A DNA stretch of 64,000 nucleotides from Delphinus delphis (lineage: Eukaryota; Chordata; Mammalia; Artiodactyla; Delphinidae): assembly GCF_949987515.2 (NCBI RefSeq), contig NC_082689.1, positions 6,439,501 through 6,503,500 of the forward strand. The letters are read 5' to 3'. Shown in pieces: positions 10,401-20,175 of the stretch. Below the pieces are notes generated by a model. It did not search any database. It saw only the letters and a list, made by a program, of their open reading frames with translations, and was not told where the DNA came from. Both the position numbers and the translations under genes were made by a program. Position 1 is the first letter of the stretch; each line of letters begins with the position of its first letter.

Positions 10401-13400
10401 ATAGTTTAGACGAGGCACCTGAGAAATCCTCCCAAGGAAGGCGTATTTAAGCTGGGACTTAAAGGATGGGAAGGAGCCCATCGTGTGAGGAAAACGCAGA
10501 GCCAATGTCCTGGGGCAGAAAAAGCCCAGCGGTGGTGGTGAAGCAAAATGAACAAAAGGAAAACCAAACACCCTGAAGGTGGAAAGGAGTGCGCCAGGTA
10601 GTCGATGGTCCCGTAGCCCGTGGGAACGAGTTTTGACTTCATTCTCATTGCAATGAGAAGTTCTCAGAGGCTTCGAAGAGGTAAGATCTGAGTCACCATG
10701 GCTGCTACAAAGAGAGCACACGGGGGCAGGGACAAGATGGCAGCAGGGAGGTGGGCTCCACTGCCCGACCCCACCCCAGGCTCCAAAAACTCCTTCCCTT
10801 TGAGCTCTTGAGCCCATCCTTTGGCAAATTTGAGTCAACCCTCACATTCACCTACTGCCCAGTGGGGAGAGAGGTGGTGACAGCACTGTGACAGTCGGTG
10901 GGACCACTTTCAGGCAGGGAGTAACGGGATAGTTTGCTTTGGAAAGAAGTGGTCACAGCGCCAAGCTCGGGATGGGGGCGTCTTTGTGTCTCTTTCTGAC
11001 GCAGGATGAGGAGTGCTGATACAAGCCGAGTTTTCTAAAAACAAGTAGGATTAAAAACTCAATCTTGGGCTTCCCTGGTGGCGCAGTGGTTGAGAATCTG
11101 CCTGCCGATGCAGGGGACACAGGTTCGAGCCCTGGTCTGGGAGGATCCCACATGCCGCGGAGCAACTGGGCCCGTGAGCCACAACTACTGAGCCTGCGCG
11201 TCTGGAGCCTGTGCTCCGCAACAAGAGAGGCCACGACAGTGAGAGGCCCGCGCACCGCGATGAAGAGTGGCCCCCGCTCGCCGCAACTAGAAGAAAGCCC
11301 ACGCACAGGAACGAAGACCCAACACAGCAAAAATAAATAAATTAATTAATTTTTTTAAAATTCTGAGATTTAAAAAAACTCATCCTTGCCGTTGTTTATG
11401 ACCCTGTTTACTGATCATTTTTACATATTAGATATTAAATCTGAATCTCTTAAAAAAATTAAAAACTCTTCAGCTGGAGCGCATCAAGCAGGCTCTCCCT
11501 GCCAGCCCCACACCCCCCCCCCATCATGCTTCCACAATTTCTTAAAGCAACCTGATGAAAGCAAACTGGCAGGACAAAAGCTTAGTTTAGAAGATGAAAA
11601 TGCAGGGGGTTTGTGTACTGATAATTTTAACTGTGAGATGATTTTGCAAACTTTTTGCATCTCTAAGCACTTTTAAGCACCCTTTCCAGAATATGGAGAA
11701 AAGTCAAATAACTCTGCTTTTTCATTTGAATTCACTTTCAGCCAGTGAATTTCTGCTCTGTGTTCTTTGAAAATGTGGGACAACCCAAATACTCAACCCT
11801 AAGGAATCAACTGGAGAAAATCCCAAACCCAGCGTTATGGCTGAAATAAATCATGGTCCTTTACAATCGGTGTTACAGTGTGGTCCTGTTTTTTTAAAAA
11901 ATATATATTTTATACCCACATATGAAGAGAAAAAAATCCAAAAAGACATCCTGCCGCATGTTCATAGCGGGTGTCTCAGAGGGCTGGATAACAATGTTAC
12001 TCTTGGTTTTCTCTTTCTTGTTGTATCCTGTGACTGTTTATAATGAGTATATTTTGATCTTTTTATTTCAAAAAGAAATAAAAATATACAAGCCATAAAA
12101 TACCCGTAACAGTTCCTTTTGGAGAGTACAATGTTTAATGTTATGTGTCAGTTTAGCTGGGCCACAGTGTCCAGAGCTCTGGTCAAACATTGATCTGGAT
12201 GGTTCTGTGAAGAGGTTTTTGGATGAGGTTAAAGTGGTGGACTTTGAGGAAAGCAGATTACCCTCCTTCATGTGGGTGGGCCTCATCCAATCAGTTGAAG
12301 GTCAGACTAGAGCCGAGACTGACCTTTTTCTCAGCAGGAAGCAATTCTGCCAATAGCCGGCCTTCAGACTTGAACCGCAACGTCAGTTTTTCCCTGGGTC
12401 TCCAGCCTCCTGGTCCACCCTGCAGATTTGGGCTTTACCAAGCCTCCACAGTAGTGTGGGCCAATTCTTTAAAATCTATCTCTCCCTGTCTCTGTCTGTC
12501 ACTGACTCTGTCCATCTCTTCTCTGTTTCTCTGGAGAAGCCTGACTAACACAGTGATCATTTAGGATTTTCAAACTAAGCCCTTATGATTGGACAAAAAG
12601 TAAAGCTCAGGTATAGCTGCCTAGCAAAACGTAGAAAGCCAAGAAGCAAAACGTGCAAAGAGGAAAGGTAAAAATGGACAGAAATGGTCGTAGACACATA
12701 AAGGATCCCAAAGCTTCCGTGGCTTTGCCCCAAATATCCCAGAATCCATCTACTCCTCACCTTCCCCACACTAAGAGGCTCAGTTGCCATAGGTCACCAT
12801 CTGCTTCTCACAGTTGCTGTCTGGGCTTCCTCCTGGCATCCCGCTCCACACAACAGCTGCAGAGATCTTAGAAGATCTTCTTGCACTTCATTTAAAACCT
12901 CCTCCCAACTACCTCCTGCAGGAGGTCCTCCCACGGCTGGAGGTTCTTGTCACTGAGTGAGTCTTAGCTCAAATACGGCACCTCTGTGGAGACTTCTCTC
13001 CCCTCTGACAGCTGCCCCAGCCCAGGCCCAGCCCATCCATCACCCTGTTTTATTTTCTCCACAGGACTCCCCACTCTCTGAGACTACCTTCACTTATAGA
13101 ATTTGCACCCCATTCTCCCTTCATCCCCTCCCCTCCTCTCCCTCCCCTCTCTCTCTGCAGTGGTATCTGAGCTCCATGGGAGCACGGCCTGGTCCAGCCT
13201 CTCTGTTCCTCACCCCCAGCACAGGGCCTGTGTCCACCTTTCCTTTCTCTGCTTGTGTACATTGAGGAAACAGTCTGTGTGTGCCTAGTGTCAATGTTGG
13301 AACAAGGAAGTCATCGTGGCTGATTACGTTTCCCCGTGCTCTCCCATCCTTTTTAAACCTGGAGCCCAAGAGTTAAGTTACTTACAATCAATTGCAAGAG

Positions 13401-16296
13401 CATTTGATCCAAGTCCCTGGTAAATCGCAGTGGTTCTTAACCCTGGCTACACATTAGAATGACCAGGAAACATGTAAGAATATGAGCCCCACCCTCAGGG
13501 ATTGGGATTTAATTAGTCACCATCCTGCCTGGACATCAGGAGTATTTCAATCTCCCAGATGATGCTGATGTGCAGGGGTCGAGAACCACTGGGCTTATGA
13601 AGCAAACTCAGGGATAAAGTAGTGGGGCCGGACCCCTCACCCTAAGCCCACCGAACTCTACCCCAAACCTCCTGCACATACGCAAACATGACCAAACCAC
13701 TTATTTCCTTCGGACACACTCCTAGAAATGAAACTATGAGATCAAATGTTATAAACATTTGCTATTTTTAATGTTTAACGTGTTTATAAACATGCTTAAC
13801 AAATTGCACGTTTGCAAAGATAATTTTACCAAATTACATTTTCTCTAGCAGTGTTTGAGATTTCCCTTTCACCTTTCCCCTGGTTATTTTCATTCTGATT
13901 TTGTCGGCTGTCGGAGAAGTGACACATTTTTCGCAATGTTTCGAGCTCATTTCTATTACTATTTTGTGAATGGTTTTGTACCCTCAGGGACAGTGATCTG
14001 ATCTGTTCCCTCATCTCTTTCCTGAGGACTTTGCTTAGCTCTGAGTGGATCTCTCATGGCTACTGTTATGAAGGGAATTGGCATATTTGGGGCCATCTTC
14101 AGGGTGTTTATAGAAGGCATGACTAACGCATACAATAAAGCAAAATGTGAACCACTTCTAAGAAGAAAGACGTATCACCAGGACAGATCAAAGCAGGAGA
14201 GTTCTTCCTCCACTGGGAGAAGAAAGGAAGTTTTCATGGAAGGGACACGGTGAGTGTAACTTGGCCAATGAATTTGAATAGTGAGAAAAGGCTGGAAAGA
14301 AACGAGAATGTGCAGAATTCCAGGTAGCAGAGCAGCGCACAGGAGGCGGAGCGTCATCTCCCTCCTGTGTTCTCACTAAGGATCACACGCTCACATACAT
14401 AGGTGTGTTTCTTTGCAGGTGCCTGTGTGTCTGGGCTCAGGTGTCTGATACCAAGATGGCCCACATGCTGGAATGTTCTCCGGATGACTACGCCTCATGC
14501 TAGCTCGTCTCTACTGGCCAGATTTCCATGGTGTCAGTAACTGGTTCTCTCGGGACCTGCCCTCATGATGTTATTCACTTAATTAACTACTAACTTTCTT
14601 CTGTAGCAAGCACTAGCTAAATTACAAGCAAATCTAAACTCATTTGCAAGCTTGGCAAGAGGACACCGATTGCCCCACACCAAACGTGGATTTCATTAAG
14701 TGCAAAAGATGGAAGCCCAAACAGCCAGTGTACGACGGAGGGGTTCTTCATTCTGCCCAGTCCTCCTCCAGAAGGAACTCGCCCTCTGGCCTGGCAGCTG
14801 ACCACACGTATCTCGCCGTGCTCTCGCACCGCGACAGCCAGGCCAAGTGACCCCAGTCTGGCCACAACAGCCTGGTTCTGGACTAGCTAAAGCATCATCT
14901 TCGTGACCTATGACCCAATTAGAAAAGACAGCTGGGACAATTCAATTAATTTCCTGGGAATCTGGAAATAAGAAACTGAGCTAGTTTATGAAGGAGCTGG
15001 GTCAAGATGTATTTGGAGACTGGAGCTACGGAGCCATGAGCTGTGTGCCCTTCACAGGAGGAGAGGGGACAAACCAGGTGTGTGCTAAGGTGGTGCCCAG
15101 CAGGGATGGGAGAGGTGAGCATGAAGGTGGAGAGGAAGTAATGCCCTTCTGGCCTCTGCGAGGAGGCGGCCGCTGCCTGGACCCCTGGCCATGTCTCCAC
15201 AGTTCGCAGTTCCCAGGCGGCCCGTCTGCAACGAGTTCTCACTTGTAGGACCAGGAACTTTGTAGAAGCTCCTCACCCCGCATCTTAACCTAAACTCTTA
15301 ACCTAACCTAAACACTCCGGCAGGTATTTCTGCTGCCCCCCCACCCCCCTTGCACGGGACGACGAGCAGGAGGTGAAATCACCTGGGGCCCAGCCAGGAG
15401 GGAGGCGATCTGCAGGCTAGTTTCTCATTTCCTTGGAAGGATAATTCTGTTTCTTTCTTTGCCAATCACGGCCTTAGTCACTGGAAGCCCATGAAAATTC
15501 ATCTTTTCCCCATTTCCCCAAGCTAACAGGAAACAGACTATTACAAAATTGACAAAGCAAAGTGGATTTCTTTGGCTCAAAAGCCAGAATTTATTTCCTA
15601 TAAGTATTAGGAGCAGAACTGCTGAACTTGAAAAAGCCTCATTTCTAATAAACAAGCAGTTTTTAATAAAACATCTCAAAAGGAACCATGGGGACTTTGG
15701 GTCCAGAAGCAGGATGTGCAGAGGGTAACATCTGGAAATAGGGAATGATGCCAGAGGGAAGAAAAATGCAAGAAGAATCAGTCATCCGAAGTAGCTTTGA
15801 GAGCTTTACGACAATAATTATAATTAAATCCTTTCTCTATTAAAAAAAAAAAAGAGTGTGAAAGAGATGAGTAGCTATTATCTTTTTAAACTGGAAAATT
15901 TTTAACGTGTAACCCAGAAAAGGACAAAAGAAAAAACCAGAAAGCAGTATAAGGAGGACTAGAGCAGACATACCAAGCACTTACTCTTCTAACTGAGCTT
16001 CTGAACGCCCGAAACAGATAGGGGCTCAGCGACTGGGAATTCACTTTTGCCACGGAGGCGTTGACAGCTTCCCTCAAGGAAGACGGGTCATAGTCATACA
16101 CGGGAAAACCTGGACTCATAAACACATGAGGACACAGTGAGACAGGATGCATGGATGAGGACAGCTCTGCATCATCAAGGGCAGGTGGCCTGACCCTGAA
16201 CTCCTTACCTGCACAGTAGTGGAACCAGTAGTTCGTTCCAAGGACAAACATAATCAGCACCTTCATCACCATCTTCTCCATTCTGGGAAGGATCAT
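674..16296 (-). CDS. SPP2: SPP2 (secreted phosphoprotein 24), six coding exons, 3' end off window
   Basis: Seen: six minus-strand segments with AG/GT borders and compatible phases (16209-16296, 15985-16109, 8695-8817, 7462-7572, 1517-1571, 674-724) encode about 184 residues that align along human SPP24. They begin with a hydrophobic signal peptide, then a segment starting GFPVYDYDPSS, a cystatin-like domain with cysteines in ETTC, PATC, VACRS and VRCQW, and a serine/glutamate-rich stretch (SSSSSESNSSEE) like the phosphorylated region. Known: SPP24 is secreted mainly by liver, stored in bone, travels in fetuin-mineral complexes, and binds BMP-2 through the second disulfide loop. The start at 16296 matches the human N-terminus (MISRMEKM versus MILPRMEKM); an in-frame ATG at 16281 is an alternative. 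The arginine-rich C-terminal exon, about 28 residues in human, is not in the window. The donor of exon 6 looks damaged, so whether the gene still makes a full protein is uncertain. TRPM8 lies upstream on the same strand, as in human. Confidence 0.95.
1440..1492. repeat. (CA)n microsatellite with short TA tail
   Basis: About 22 uninterrupted CA units run into a short TA run. It lies in the SPP2 intron after exon 5; in the minus-strand transcript it is a (UG)n run starting about 31 nt past the exon 5 donor. Confidence 0.98.
1517..1571 (-). CDS. SPP2: SPP2 exon 5
   Basis: A 55-nt exon bounded by a CTTAG acceptor (AG at 1572-1573) and a perfect GTAAGT donor (1511-1516). It encodes MVLGDILGSSTSRNSYLL plus one base, aligning with human MIFGDMLGSHKWRNNYLF. 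Phase is compatible with exon 4 before it (phase 0) and exon 6 after it (G|GT). Confidence 0.92.
2482..2609 (-). mobile_element. Older CHR/Bov-type tRNA SINE, inverted
   Basis: Read on the minus strand this starts ggaattccctggcggtctag, has the tRNA-like promoter region ending at ggttcgatccctgg-like bases, and ends in an A-rich tail (T-rich on the plus strand near 2486). Short matching flanks (caaagga at 2474-2480 and 2611-2617) fit a target-site duplication in the L1. Confidence 0.82.
2997..3206 (+). mobile_element. CHR-type SINE in old L1, with target-site duplication
   Basis: It starts ggggatttccctggtggcgc and ends in an AAAT-repeat tail. A perfect 13-bp duplication, aaaaagtagaaac, flanks it at 2984-2996 and 3207-3219. 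It is more diverged from the young cetacean copies (missing the ggccgctgagcctg block), so it belongs to an older subfamily. Confidence 0.92.
3617..3698. mobile_element. Mariner-derived hairpin MITE (82 bp)
   Basis: The two ends are inverted copies: it opens attgggttggctaaaaaggt and closes ggccaacccaat, and the whole element can fold into one long hairpin. Known: deleted mariner elements with TTGGGTTGGC ends are common in cetartiodactyl genomes. No transposase is encoded. Confidence 0.88.
5280..5730 (+). repeat. L2 fragment
   Basis: It resembles the L2 LINE 3' region: ccaaggtccttgacatgacc, then a cytosine-rich stretch of tctccagcccc type, then tgctgggaatctcctcatcc. The open frames here (5436-5765) are by-products of the low stop density and have no recognisable domain. 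Confidence 0.5.
6520..6910 (-). repeat. MIR-like stretches
   Basis: Two adjoining pieces carry MIR/L3-type phrases: gactgaacatctaccctgta followed by a ctgccctcat stretch (6530-6610), and ttaacagatgaagaagcttc with gcagagctggtaaatg (6850-6920), the inverted MIR core. Confidence 0.5.
6951..7156 (+). mobile_element. Young cetacean CHR SINE, in SPP2 intron 4
   Basis: Full-length copy from gggcttccctggtggcgcag to a pure A tail. Pol III A-box-like (tggcgcagtgg) and B-box-like (gggttcgtgcccc) blocks are visible. The target duplication tgcccctctt, extended by the A run, flanks it at 6941-6950 and 7157-7166. It lies antisense to SPP2. Near-consensus sequence suggests a recent insertion. Confidence 0.97.
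7462..7572 (-). CDS. SPP2: SPP2 exon 4 (BMP-binding loop and Ser-rich region)
   Basis: A 111-nt phase-0 exon between a TTCCAG acceptor (AG at 7573-7574) and a GTAGGT donor. It encodes 37 residues beginning PAVACRSTV and ending SSSESNSSEE. It holds the second cystatin-like disulfide loop (Cys 5 to Cys 23 of the exon), known in bovine Spp24 as the TRH1/BMP-2-binding peptide region, followed by serines in acidic context typical of secretory-kinase phosphorylation sites. Compared with human, length is unchanged. Confidence 0.95.
7575..8694 (-). other. SPP2 intron 3 (1.1 kb)
   Basis: Apart from a MIR-like piece at about 8375-8520 (inverted core with gctgagacagctgag and aataatttgccaggattac), I see no feature. 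Confidence 0.6.
8695..8817 (-). CDS. SPP2: SPP2 exon 3 (cystatin-like domain, first disulfide)
   Basis: A 123-nt phase-0 exon between a CATGAAG acceptor (AG at 8818-8819) and a GTAAGA donor. It encodes 41 residues from VNILDEDSLTMDIE to FQRGYYV, matching human VEVLDENNLVMNLE...FQRDYYV. The cysteines of ETTC and PATC, which form the first disulfide, are kept. The open frame on the opposite strand (8644-9093) is antisense to it and not coding. Confidence 0.96.
9750..9960. repeat. Insertion flanked by 14-bp direct repeats; inverted copy of sequence at 10933
   Basis: The 14-mer tattttaagtgtca occurs at 9736-9749 and again at 9961-9974, as a target-site duplication would. About 194 bp of the enclosed segment (9760-9953) reappear in inverted orientation at 10933-11449 with roughly 90% identity. 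No clear poly-A tail is seen at either end. It could be a locally templated insertion or one member of an unnamed repeat family. Confidence 0.8.
10360..10760 (+). repeat. Ancient dispersed repeat, family unnamed
   Basis: Phrases such as attgcaatgagaagttctca and taagatctgagtcaccatgg resemble a common mammalian repeat (snow-clone of 'gggaagccattggagggttt ... gagtgacatgat'). The same type of sequence appears near 27300-28050, 32730-32950 and 62190-62330. I cannot name the family with confidence. Confidence 0.4.
10933..11449. repeat. Second arm of the inverted duplication, split by a SINE
   Basis: Reverse-complementing 10933-11061 and about 11372-11449 gives the 9760-9953 segment, with the SINE 11067-11365 inserted between. 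No direct repeats were seen around this arm, so it looks like the original location and the 9750 copy like the insertion. Confidence 0.8.
11067..11365 (+). mobile_element. CHR SINE, long form (CHR-1-like)
   Basis: It starts gggcttccctggtggcgcag and continues past the point where the short copies end, with gaagaaagcccacgcacagg and acgaagacccaacacagc before an AAAT/AATT tail. Target duplications aaaaactcaatcttg and aaaaactcatccttg flank it. More substitutions from consensus than the 6951 copy suggest greater age. Confidence 0.9.
12134..12550 (+). repeat. MER-type repeat, copy 1
   Basis: The body reads gtgggtgggcctcatccaat, cagttgaagg, and it ends ctctggagaagcctgactaa cacag, a well-known mammalian interspersed repeat whose name I cannot fix. 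An inverted copy lies at 17190-17565. Confidence 0.7.
12800..13290 (+). repeat. L2 fragment
   Basis: Contains L2 3' phrases: cttagctcaaatacggcacc then gagacttctctcccctctga, and agcacagggcctgtgtccac. The short open frames in it are incidental. Confidence 0.55.
13430..13590 (+). repeat. hAT-Charlie-type MER (MER20/MER5-like)
   Basis: It opens ggttcttaaccctggctaca followed by cattagaatgacc and closes gaatgctgatg-like then gagaaccactgg, the inverted ends of small nonautonomous hAT elements. Confidence 0.65.
15985..16109 (-). CDS. SPP2: SPP2 exon 2
   Basis: A 125-nt exon with a GTCCAG acceptor and a GTAAGT donor. With the last base of exon 1 it encodes 42 residues, GFPVYDYDPSSLREAV through LFRAFRSSVRR, nearly identical to human SPP24 over this segment. 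This is the start of the mature protein and the first helix of the cystatin-like fold. Confidence 0.97.
16110..16208 (-). other. SPP2 intron 1 (99 bp)
   Basis: GTAAGG donor (16208-16203) and AG acceptor (16110-16111). The frame stays open through it, so an intron-retained reading frame exists, but the human protein joins directly across it (CSG|FPVYDYD), which supports removal. Confidence 0.9.
16209..16296 (-). CDS. SPP2: SPP2 exon 1 (start codon and signal peptide)
   Basis: It encodes MILPRMEKMVMKVLIMFVLG followed by TNYWFHYCA plus one base. The hydrophobic run MKVLIMFVLG is a signal peptide core. The first ATG (16294-16296) is chosen because the human protein starts MISRMEKM; the second (16279-16281) is in the same frame. 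Confidence 0.95.
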
Positions 16297-16335
16297 TTCA
16301 GTTCCGATCCCAGCAGATTGTGTCTATGTGTTTGG

Positions 16336-16450
16336 GGGTGACCAGTCGTCCTGAAAGCAGCTCTTTATCCAGTGTGACCTGGCTTGCTCACTCTGACTGA
16401 AGCAGACTGCGGCTTCAACAGAGACAATTGATCCTGCAGTCAATATTTAC
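16336..16450 (-). promoter_or_regulatory. Putative SPP2 core promoter
   Basis: On the minus strand a TATA-like ggataaagag lies at 16361-16370, about 65-75 bp before the start codon, and a forkhead-type core (tatttac on the plus strand, 16444-16450) lies about 80 bp further up. Known: SPP2 is liver-expressed and FOXA sites are common in such promoters. Assignment is inference from position and motif only. Confidence 0.3.
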
Positions 16451-17040
16451 TGCTGCCTTTTCCTAGGGAAAGGGTACAGTTTGAGGACGCTTTTGAAGTT
16501 TGGACCTCAACATGGGACTTTAGCCCGCGGCAAGAGCCGTCAAGAGGCGGGGACTCCGCGTGCACTGTTTGCTAATTTCATCCACATGGACGGCCTATTT
16601 CTCTTTATTTTCCTTTCATTTTTGGAGAGAGGGGATGCCACCTTACTTTCAACAAAACAGTTAATTTTACATTTTTGTCCATTTAATTCCCTCTCATAGT
16701 CCTAAAGATCCTGCAGTTGACTGTTTATAAAAATTGTGTGGTTATTTCATGATCATACTGGAAATTATGACTGGAAAGGAGAGAATTTAATCTGCAGGGC
16801 TTAAATATGCCAAACAAGTTCACGTGCAATAAAAAACAGCCTCCGTGTCCACCAGCCCTCTCTGCTTATGGGCATTTTCACATCTCACTTGGTTGATAAG
16901 GTATTTGCATACAGATGAGTCTCGTGCACTATAAGATCCCAAGGTAGTTTGTGAATCATTAAAAAGAAGACACACTTTATAGTAAATACAGTTGTGTTAC
17001 ATGCAACTCATGGTGCTCTCATTCCTTGAATTCAGTATAA

Positions 17041-17185
17041 GAAGCTGTAGTGTCCTGGGGCTCAGAAATACCTGGATCAGAATCCTGGCTCCATACCTGT
17101 GAGGCGTGTACCCTTGGGCATGGTACTAAATGTCTCTGAACCTCAACTCCTTCACCCATAAAGCGGGCATAAATGGTTAGATGTA
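17041..17185 (+). repeat. MIR fragment
   Basis: Shows the MIR order: cctggatcagaatcctggct, cttgggcatggtactaaatg, then tctctgaacctcaactcctt and a gggcataa stretch. Confidence 0.75.
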
Positions 17186-17189
17186 AAAG

Positions 17190-17565
17190 TGTATTATGAG
17201 TCAGGGAGGCACAGAGAGAGAGAGAGATTGATTTTAAAGAACTGGCTCATACAATGGTGGATACTTGGTGAGTCCAAAATCTGCAGAATGGGCTGGCAGG
17301 CTGGAGACCCAGGGAAGAGTTACAGTTTGAGTCCAAAGGCCACCTACTGCCACAATTCCTTCCTGCCAAGGAGATCAGTCTGTGTTTATTCCGACCTTCA
17401 ACTGATTGGGTGAGGCCCACCCACAATACGGAGAGCAATCTGCTTTCCTCAGAGCCCACTGATTTAAGAGTTAATCTCATCTAAAAATTATCACAGAAAC
17501 ATCCACAATAATGCTTGACCAAATATGTGGGCACCATGGCCAAGCTGACACGTAAAATTAAGCAT
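17190..17565 (-). repeat. MER-type repeat, copy 2 (inverted relative to 12134)
   Basis: The reverse complement contains gtgggtgggcctcacccaat and cagttgaagg as in the copy at 12134-12550. A short (GA)n run (17212-17230) lies inside it. Confidence 0.7.
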
Positions 17566-18326
17566 CACATAAAAATTAAATAACAAACCCTTGGAAGAAT
17601 TCTTAGCAAATTAATGGCTCAGTAAACAGTAACTGCTGGTAAGGATTCAATTCAATAAATATTTTTTAGTATCTGCTGTGTAAAAGGCAAGAGGTCCAGA
17701 GAACATCAAAATAAACGAATCATCTAGGTCACTCTGCTTAAACAAGGCAAATATAAGTGCCAACAAGGGAAGCATAAATTGCTATGAGAATTCTGGGAGA
17801 GGGTGGAGACTTTGGCAGTTTGCTCAGTCCTCCTGACTTTGGTGGTCTTGTGTCTCTTTGGTTAACAGATGCAGAAGTGCCCAACAGGAGAGAAGGAGAC
17901 TCAGGCCAGGAAGAAAGAGCAGACAGGAAACCACTGGGAGAGAACTGCAGCCATTTGCCAAGGATGTGGTGTGGGGCAGTGATGTTCACCAGAGGCAGGT
18001 CGGGCCTTGTTACCGACGTGGAGGAGGAGGAGGGGGGTGGGTGGGGGACAGGGGAGAAGAGATACGGGGTAGATTTAACAAGAAAGATATGCCTTACAGG
18101 AAGTGCAGTGATACAAAATTTTAATTACTGCTACTATGTAAGGCAATTTTTAATCAAAATGTTCCCTCTGCTTTGCCTGCCCTCTGCACAAACGTTTAAA
18201 ATCATGCTTCCGACTTGACATATTGTCTGAATCATCAATATTTACTTTCCTCACCCAAAAGGTGTTCTTCCTACAAGTCTTATTCATCAGCACCTTGGCA
18301 CAAAGGTGTATTTAAAATCCCCAGAG

Positions 18327-18554
18327 GGGCTTCCCTGGTGGCGCAGTGGTTGAGAGTCCTCCTGCCGATGCAGGGGACACGGGTTCATGCCCCGGTCCGG
18401 GAAGATCCCACATGCCGTGGAGCAGCTGGGCCCGTGAGCCATGGCCGCTGAGCCTGCGTGTCTGGAGCCTGTGCTCTGCAACAGCAGAGGCCACAACAGT
18501 GAGAGGCCTACGTACCGCAAAAAAAAATAATAATAATAAATAAATAAATAAAAT
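18327..18554 (+). mobile_element. Young cetacean CHR SINE
   Basis: Runs from ggggcttccctggtggcgca to a tail of TAA/TAAA units. The duplication aaaatccccaga flanks it (about 18315-18326 and 18555-18566). Confidence 0.96.
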
Positions 18555-18689
18555 AAAATCCCCAGAAAATCTCAGTGCCTAAATGCCCATTGGCCCATGC
18601 AGCATCTCTGGGTCCAGCAGCTCCTGGCCTCATCTTGGGCCACCTTCTTTCTTGCACACAGGTGTCCTGGAGTTTCCTGACCACCCACC

Positions 18690-18905
18690 TGAACTTCACA
18701 CATCCTCTCCCCCTTCTTCAGCTCCCTGCTTCTTCCCTCCTAGCACTTAACACAAGGGCTAGTAATCTTGCTTGTTTGTTTGTTACTTTCTTTCTCCTAC
18801 AGTAGACTATAAGCTCCATAGGACAGGAAATGCGCCTGTCTCGTTGATGCCATACTGCAGTACCCAGATAGGAGCACGGTTAAATATTTGTTGAATGAAT
18901 GAGTG
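18690..18905 (+). repeat. L2 3' end
   Basis: Ends with the L2 signature: agactataagctccatagga, then ggttaaatatttgttgaatg and aatgagtgagtga. Confidence 0.8.
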
Positions 18906-20175
18906 AGTGAGCACACTGGGCCTCTCTGAACCTCAATCCGAGTCATTCTGTTTGAAGCCTGCACTGATTTCTGGTGCATAAAATGTACACAAAGCCATGC
19001 CTATGAGACGATGATCACTAAGATTTGTGATTCTGTTACTCTTAACCTGGTTTGAACTCAATTCCATTAAAGTCTTCCAGATTCAACTAACCACACCATC
19101 TGGTTCCAAACTTCAGGGTCTCATTAAATGAGCAGTAATAATGAAAGTAATTGCAAAAGAGTATAGGAGATTAAGGAGACAACAATAAAATAATGTTGCC
19201 AGCACAGGGCTATTGATTTTGCTTGTAGCTTGTTGATGCAAGGATAGACCATTTTATTTCTCAAATTCATTTGGTTATAATAAACATTGGCACTGGGCAG
19301 GCAGAGCAGCCACCAATTAGTGCTAAAAAGCGATTACTACTAAAAATATCTCTGCAGAGCTCCGTCATGTCTGGTAAACCTAGAAGATTAAATAGAAGCC
19401 AACCATTGAAATTCAAGCCATAATTATTTCTTCCATTATTCTTTTTCCGATCTGCAGAAATGTACACAGCAATAATTCCAGCAGCTTTCTGCTGCTCTAA
19501 CAAAAATTATTTAGCTAAGGTGTTAAAAATTCTGTGTCGCCCCACCTCCTTTAGTAGCTCTTTTGAACACTTCAGAGAGGGAGACTCCAGGAATCTGTCC
19601 GGTGAGAGGAAGAACTTTGCTCACTTTGATTTACTGGATTTAGCCAGCATTCTGCTCTAGAGATCAGAGAGAGCTTGGAGCCGTATGGCTGACAGGGGCT
19701 TGGTGCTCCGGCCAGGTGTCAGACCTGAGCCTTGGAGGTGCGAGAGCCAAGTTCAGGACATTGGACCACCAGAGACCTCCCAGTCCCACATAATAACAAT
19801 TGGCCACAGCTCTCTCAGAGACCTTTGTCTCAAAGCTAAGACCGAGCTCCACTCAAGGACCAGCAAGATCCAGTGCTGGACACCCCATGCCAAGCAACTA
19901 GCAAGACAGGAACACAGCCCCACCCATTAGCAGAGAGGCTGCCTAAAATCATAATAAGGTTACAGACACCCTAAAACACATCACTGGACTCGGTCCTGCC
20001 CACCAGAAAGACAAGATCCAGCCTCATCCACAAGAACACAGGCACCAGTCCTCTCCACCAGGAAGCCTACACAACCCACTGAACCAACCTTGCCCACTGG
20101 GGGCAGCCACCAAAAACAACGGGAACTATGAACCTGCAGTCTGCAAAAAGGAGACCCCAAACACAGTAAGTTAAG

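Larger units (their letters stand above)
8820..15984 (-). other. SPP2 intron 2 (7.2 kb)
   Basis: It holds the inverted-duplication pair (9760-9953 and 10933-11449), a long CHR SINE (11067-11365), a MER-type repeat (12134-12550), an L2 piece (12800-13290), and a hAT-like piece (13430-13590). From 13600 to 15980 I recognise nothing beyond ordinary unique-looking sequence. Confidence 0.65.
16451..19538. other. Intergenic region right of SPP2
   Basis: No gene seen. It contains a MIR-like piece (17041-17185), an inverted MER-type repeat (17190-17565), a SINE (18327-18554) and an L2 3' end (18690-18905). The remainder is unique-looking. Confidence 0.65.
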
